Source: Diabrotica undecimpunctata (taxonomy: Eukaryota; Arthropoda; Insecta; Coleoptera; Chrysomelidae). Taken from it: a stretch of DNA of 64,000 nucleotides. Location: assembly GCF_040954645.1 (NCBI RefSeq), contig NC_092810.1, positions 12,882,377-12,946,376 on the forward strand, read 5' to 3'. The notes under the pieces were generated by a model, which saw only the letters and a program-made list of their open reading frames with translations, was not told the origin of the DNA and did no database searches. Made by a program: the position numbers and the translations under genes. Positions within the stretch are counted from its first letter, which is position 1, and every line of letters begins with the position of its first letter. Positions 58,921 to 64,000 of the stretch are shown here, piece after piece.

Positions 58921-60998
58921 TCCTAAAAAAATCCTAAAAAGAAGAATGAGTACCAGCAGAAAATAAAAGTAATATTAAATGAAAGAGGAGAACAAAACAA
59001 CATTGAAGAAGAATGGAATATCATCCAAACGACAATTAAAAATATGGCAAACGAAACATTAGGTGAAACCTCAAGCAAAAGAAACGAGGAATGGTTTGAC
59101 CAAGATTGCCAACAAGTAATAAATAGCAAAAATATAGCTAGACAGAAATGTCTACAAAGGGATTCCCCATCAAATAGAAAGGCATATGAAGAACTCAGAA
59201 AAGATGCAAAGAAAATATGCAGAAGGAAAAAGAGAGAAATGTTGAATAGAAAAATACAACAAATTACAGATTATAATAACAGAAGAGAGACTAGAAAATT
59301 TTACAAGCAAACCAAGCAATGCACCCAAGGATACATGACAAGATCAACAGTTTGCAAGGACAAAAATGGGGCAATTATCAGCGAGAAACAGGAAATAATG
59401 AAAAGGTGGAATGAGCATTTTCAAGAGCTGTTAAACCCAGAAAAAGAACAAAACGAAGATAAAGAGATAATTCACCACACAGCAGAACAACTAGTTGAGC
59501 AACCAACATTGGAAGAAACGATAAACGTCATAAAACATTTAAAAAATAACAAAGCACCTGGCACAGATGGAATAACTGCAGAACTGATAAAAAATGGTGG
59601 ACATGCGCTATGGAGGCGTATACATAAACTAATCGACCGCATATGGACACTAGAAGTCATCCCAGAAGATTGGAAAATAGGAATCATACTTCCTATGTAC
59701 AAAGGGGGAGACAAACGACCCTGCAAAAATTATAGGAGCATACCAGTTTTAAATGTCATCTATAAGATATTATCAGAAATTATATACAGCCGCCTGGAAT
59801 TGTTTTCGGAGGAGATTATTGGTGAATACCAATGTGGCTTCAGACCAAAGAGATCAACTATAGACCAAATACATATGTTAAGAGGTATACATGAAAAATG
59901 TGTTGAATATAACATACCTATTTACAACTTGTATATCGATTTCAAACAGGCGTTTGATGGAGTAAATCGACAAAAGATGTTAAAGCAACTATCTATGTTA
60001 GGGATACCCAATAAGTTGGTTAAACTTATACGAATGACTCTAGAGGGTTCCAAAGCTATGGTGAGAATAGATGGAGATATGACGGAGGCCTTTGATATTG
60101 AAAATGGAGTTAGACAAGGGGATGCCTTATCAACAACACTTTTTAATCTAACTTTAGAAGCTTTTGTTAGAAAACTGGATATAAACGGCTGTATTAATAC
60201 AAGATCAATGCAAATATGCGCATATGCGGATGATGTTGCCATAATAAGCCGTAACATAAGGTTATTAAGCGAAAAAGTTATAGAACTGAAACGAGAAGCT
60301 GCTACGTTTGGTCTATATATAAATGAAAGCAAAACAAAATATATGGAGTGCACAAAATCGAATGAACATGAGAATCTGAAGGTAGAAAACCATACCTACA
60401 AATATGCCTCCACTTTTCCCTACCTAGGCTCAATAATAAATGACAACAACATCAGTCAAGAAATACAAGCACGGATATAAGTTCTCAAGCGGTAATAAGT
60501 TCTTTTAGGCATACAAAGACTTAATGAAAAGTAAGTTACTGAATCGTGAGTCTAAGCTGAGAATCTACAAAACAGTAATAAGACCAGTGGTCACATATGG
60601 ATGTGAAACGTGGACCCTCTCAACCACTGATGAAAATCAACTGAGAATATTTGAGCGCAAAATACTAAGGAAGATATCTGAACCACGAGCTGGATGAACG
60701 AATGCAGAGCGCAGATATTGTCAGATTTGTAAAGTCACAAAGACTAAACTGGCTTGGTCACCTAGAAAGAATGCCAGATAATTGAGCTTTAAAAGTAGTC
60801 TAGAGATGGAAGCCCCAAGGAAACAGAACAAGAGGAAGGCCCCGTAAAAGATGGATAGACGACGTAAAGAGGGATCTTAAAACCATGAACATCAGGCAGT
60901 GGCGAAGGAAAGTATCCGACAGGGCAGAATGGAAGAACATTGTTTAGCAGGCCAAGACTCACAAAGGGTTGTAGCGCCATTAGAAGAAGAAGAAGAAG
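58921..60998 (+). mobile_element. Family B-related RTE-like LINE with largest intact RT frame
   Basis: 2,078 bp flanked by ATTTTTTTTAA at 58910-58920 and 60999-61009 (11 bp, low complexity, so weak evidence). Contains linker, complete RT and C-terminal region, ending QAKTHKGL, a stop and a GAAGAAGAAGAAG tail (60983-60998). The part after 60480 has several frameshifts (KLRIYKTVIRPVVTYGCETW, DNQLRIFERKIL-like, GRPRKRWIDDVKRDL). Confidence 0.85.
59044..60480 (+). pseudogene. LINE polymerase: linker and full reverse transcriptase, 478 codons open
   Basis: The longest uninterrupted retroelement frame here. RNEEWFDQDCQQVINSKN and basic KKICRRKKREMLNRKIQQ form the pre-RT linker; then NNKAPGTDGITAELIKNG, GIILPMYKGGDKRPCKNYRS, GEYQCGFRPKRSTIDQI, motif A LYIDFKQAFDGVN, NGVRQGDALSTTLFNLTLEA, motif C CAYADDVAIIS, and SKTKYMECT with FPYLGSIIND. 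Catalytic aspartates are intact. It stops at 60478 inside the thumb; related copies show that another 170 or so residues should follow, so the ORF is truncated by mutation. The endonuclease is missing. Confidence 0.9.
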
Positions 60999-61029
60999 AT
61001 TTTTTTTAAATATGGAATAAAGACTTTAT

Positions 61030-62020
61030 TAATTCAATTTTTTGGTACTTGCAATTTTTTTTCATGCTTGTCAGATAATAAACTAGCACAACAAACAGAA
61101 GCCACTGAACAAACTCGTCAGCATGATGATGATACAGGTTGGAGGTTAATTCCAAATAAGAAGCGTCAGCAATTAGAAGATAGCCCTCCGCATAGAATTA
61201 AAAAGCAAACTACTATTTAGGATTATTGGTTGCAGAAACCTACGCCAACGACCAATAGATATAGCCCTTTAGCCACTGATGATATACAAGAAGAAAATAA
61301 AAATGCCGAATCCAAAAAACCTCCACCAATATTCATTCAGAATGTCGAATATATAAAACCGCTACGCGAACTGCTTGATGAAAAAATACCAAATCTATAT
61401 ACCATTAAATGTCTTAGGGATAACCAAATTAAACTCCAAGTAGATTCACCTGAAAACTATTCGAATATTATTAAAAGTTTAACAGCAAAAAAAAACGCAG
61501 TTTTACACATAATAGATAAAACAGGACCGTGGATTTCGAGTGGTTATCCGCAATATTCACCCTCAACAGAAATTAATGATATTAAAAGGGCACTCGAAGA
61601 ACTAGGACATTCAGTCAAAAATATCTCCAACATAAAACGAAAAGAGGATAAAAAGCAACTACCACTTTTCCACGTAGAATTGGTTGCTAATGCAAACAAT
61701 AAAGACAATTATAAAGTCAATAAACTACTTAACTCAATAGTAGAAGTTACACCATCACATCCCAAAAGAGAAATTCCGCAATGCCACAGGTGTCAACATT
61801 TCGGAAACACTCACAAATATTGCAACATAATGCCTTGATGCGTAAAATGTACAGCCAATCACTTGTCATCCAAATGTCCAAACCCAACCATAGAAATAAA
61901 ATACCCGATCTCATCGATTTTGGTATCATAAAAGGAATAAGTAAAAACTTTTTAGATATTAAACCTTCCTTTGACTTTTCTTCGGACCATCCCCCATATT
62001 TATTGATGTGATGGAACATG
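61030..62020 (+). mobile_element. Jockey-like LINE: ORF1 joined to the end of the endonuclease
   Basis: ORF1 (gag-like) from about 61071, and after its zinc knuckles a segment in another frame (61896-62011) reading KIPDLIDFGIIKGISKNFLD then SFDFSSDHPPYLLM, the C-terminal SDH motif of an APE endonuclease. The ~200 codons of N-terminal endonuclease between them are missing, so an internal deletion fused the two. RT is absent. Confidence 0.7.
61230..61838 (+). pseudogene. Gag-like ORF1 with zinc knuckles
   Basis: 202 codons after an in-frame TAG at 61218; upstream frame (DDDTGWRLIPNKKRQQLED) belongs to the same protein. PPPIFIQNVEYIKPLREL opens the central RRM-like region; KNISNIKRKEDKKQLPLFHV follows. 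At the end CHRCQHFGNTHKYC is a CCHC knuckle, and CVKCTANHLSSKCP just past the TGA stop at 61836 is a second one. This is the RNA-binding nucleocapsid-like protein of jockey-type LINEs. The TGA between the knuckles is likely a mutation. Confidence 0.8.
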
Positions 62021-62067
62021 TATATAATACAAATAAATACCCCATGTTTTCAAATCATAAAACAAAT

Positions 62068-62320
62068 TAGAGCGAATCATAAAACAAGGTCACATAGCGA
62101 GACTGAAAGACACAAGATGGACCAGAAAACTAATTGACTGGCGCCCAAAAGAAGACAAACGCAGCAGAGGACGACCACCAACACGCTGGATGGACGACAT
62201 TGGACGAATATCCAAGAAATGGCAACAAGAAGCACAGAACCGTAAAGAGTGGCGAAAAATGGAAGAGACCTATGTCCAGCAGTAAATAGAAGAGGTTGCA
62301 TGATGATGATGATCATTCAT
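62068..62320 (+). mobile_element. RTE-type LINE, 3' tail only
   Basis: Encodes QGHIARLKDTRWTRKLIDWR, KRSRGRPPTRWMDDIGRISK, then QEAQNRKEWRKMEETYVQQ to a TAA at 62284, followed by GATGATGATGAT at 62300-62311. This C-terminus plus ATG-repeat tail is characteristic of RTE elements in arthropods. Confidence 0.8.
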
Positions 62321-62998
62321 ACACATAATGATCACAACACATCATCATACTACAACTTCACCTCCTATATTAAAACAAAATACTTATCTTTACACGAATA
62401 CTGAATAAAACTTACCAGCCATTTTCTAATCGGCGTTCACTAGGCAACCATCTTATAAACAATTGTGACTAACTTTTAATGATCACTACAGAATAGATGG
62501 AAGTACTATTAGCTTTCTGAGTTTAGAAGACGTATAGGGAACACAATTACCAGACAATAGTGAGTAAATGATTTAAGATATAGACAATTTGAATATTTGA
62601 AAATGACGTAGCCTATAAGATACAAATCCAAATTCAGGGTTAAGAAGAAAATTTAACACGTTTTAACGTTTTACGACGTAGATCAAAATTATTATTATTT
62701 TAGAGAAAAATATTGCGGCAGATTAAACTATCTTGTTGCAGCTAACGTTATGTATGCAAATGAAGCCACATAGCAAGAAGAAAATTACCGTTTTACAAAG
62801 GCCTTTGCTTAAAATACATAGTTTGCTGGATTTGAATATTTTAGCAAAACTTTACTTAACTTGATTTAGCGGTTTTTTGTACTAATTTTTTACTAATACA
62901 TTAAAACACGAGAGCGATATTAAGATGCTAATATATAATGGATCGCATCTTTGTAGCCTAATAATAAATTACAGGGTGTCAGTCTAATAATATATAAT
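62321..62998. other. Nothing recognised
   Basis: AT-rich. An isolated ACAGGGTGTCAG near 62970 may be another MITE end. Confidence 0.4.
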
Positions 62999-64000
62999 AT
63001 ACAGGGTGAGTCATAACTATTGGGACATAGACTAAGGACAGGTTATTTGGACCAAAATATGGCTATTGGGCCAAATATGCCTTAATAAAATGTTGCTGAG
63101 AAAAAAGATACAGGGTGTTAAAGTTAATTTTTGTTTTTCATTTTTTTCTAATAGTTTCCCTGTATATTTATAAATTGCTATCAAAATTGACACAGAGGCA
63201 TATTCTTAGACAAGAAATGTCTAATGATCAAATTGAGTCTTAACTTTTTCTGATGAAACTTTTTAGTAATTTTTATTAGAAAATATGACGTAAACATCAT
63301 TTTTACGTAAAATTGGTACTCTTGTTTAAACATGATAATTTCAACCGTTTTCGATAAAAACGCAGTCGAGCTGCTTAGAGTCTTAAAAAAGGATTTCAAA
63401 TATTATTTCATTTATGAAAAGTATGCTTTAGACTGTCAGATAATTGTTGTTGGTAAATGTCATTTGTTCAGATTAAGTGATTTTTGATGTGACAGTGTAG
63501 TGTAATGTTGCATTTTTTAAAAGTAATCATTACTTTTTTTGATTGAAATGCCTCGTCACAATCATTTTACTAATGAAGAAATGCGAGATATGATTTGCGT
63601 ATACGCACAAGAAAATTTTTGCGGTCGCTCGGCAGCCAGAAGGTATGTTATAATGTTATACGCAAACAGAAGGCAACCAAATCACAAAACTTGTGCAAGA
63701 TTATATCGTAGTTTAGGTGAAACTGGGTCATTTCACACAAAAAATCGGGGTGGTCGACCGAAACAAATCACACCTAATCAAGAAGATGAACTTTTGGTTC
63801 GAGTAGATGAAAATCCTGAAATAAGTTCACGACATCTATAAGCAGCAACAGGAGTAAGTCAGTCGTCTATTGTTAGAATTTAAAAAAAAGAGAACCTCCA
63901 TCCTTATCACTTCACTCCTGTTCAAAATTTACTTCCAACAGATCTTTCACGACGGTTACAGTTTTGCCAACGTATTCTGAATAAACATCGCAATGACAGA
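62999..64000 (+). mobile_element. Tc1/mariner-like element, cut by window edge
   Basis: ACAGGGTGAGTCATAACTAT at 63001, preceded by TATAT, resembles the terminal repeat of CAGGGTG-type elements. About 540 bp downstream the transposase starts. The other terminus lies beyond 64000. Confidence 0.6.
63548..64000 (+). pseudogene. Transposase N-terminus with helix-turn-helix, partial
   Basis: MPRHNHFTNEEMRDMICVYA then GRSAARRYVIMLYANRRQPN, RLYRSLGETGSFHTKNRGGR and EDELLVRVDENPEISSRHL: the HTH region of a large insect transposase-like family with a downstream DDE domain. A TAA at 63839 interrupts, and AATGVSQSSIVRI continues in frame before another stop at about 63883; LHPYHFTPVQNLLPTDLSRR follows in a second frame. 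The catalytic domain is outside the window, so the class is inferred from the N-terminus alone. Confidence 0.7.

Overview
The window is AT-rich nuclear DNA from an arthropod, almost certainly an insect with a large, transposon-filled genome. A beetle is plausible but not proven. The evidence is the retroelement mix (several LINE clades), the mariner, piggyBac, hAT, Helitron and IS630-Tc1-mariner type DNA transposons, and two spliced exons resembling the insect beaten-path (beat) cell-adhesion family. I see no bacterial operons, rRNA, clear tRNA genes or CRISPR arrays.

Host content is sparse. Two minus-strand exons (14898..15031, then 7209..7410) with good splice sites and matching phase read as the second Ig domain of a beat-like protein. 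The 7.5 kb intron between them holds a complete hAT element, three LINE insertions and a mariner relic. The other likely host gene is an uninterrupted 530-codon minus-strand ORF at 56771..58363. It encodes a six-transmembrane HCN/CNG-like channel with an intact cyclic-nucleotide-binding domain, but with Ala-His-Ser where the selectivity-filter Gly-Tyr-Gly should be.

Everything else I can name is mobile DNA, mostly dead and often nested. 1-6.8 kb: LINE fragments in both orientations. 7.7-10.6 kb: hAT copy 1 with a perfect 8-bp target duplication. 11-17 kb: LINEs, one inside another, plus a mariner relic. 19-21 kb: an R1-like LINE tail. 22.1-24.7 kb: a piggyBac-like element whose terminus was hit by a LINE. 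25.4-26.8 kb: a mariner inside a TA microsatellite. 28.2-31.5 kb: a three-layer nest (LINE, then a long-spacing DDE element with 37-bp perfect inverted repeats, then another LINE). 31.9-34.5 kb: a Helitron interrupted by a LINE. 35.3-38.4 kb: an RNase H-bearing LINE interrupted by a LINE. 41-43.9 kb: a large inverted repeat with 1.3 kb arms. 44.6-47 kb: a second, better preserved piggyBac. 47.3-50.2 kb: hAT copy 2. 52.4-56.6 kb: a hAT end, a LINE N-terminus and a nearly full-length LOA-like LINE. 58.9-62.3 kb: three more LINE pieces. 63-64 kb: the start of another Tc1/mariner-like element, cut by the window edge.

One LINE family (called family A here), with a GAA-repeat 3' tail and 9-11 bp target duplications where I could find both ends, accounts for seven separate insertions and is the main disruptor of older elements. 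Clade names for LINEs are my reading of motifs, not the result of a database search.
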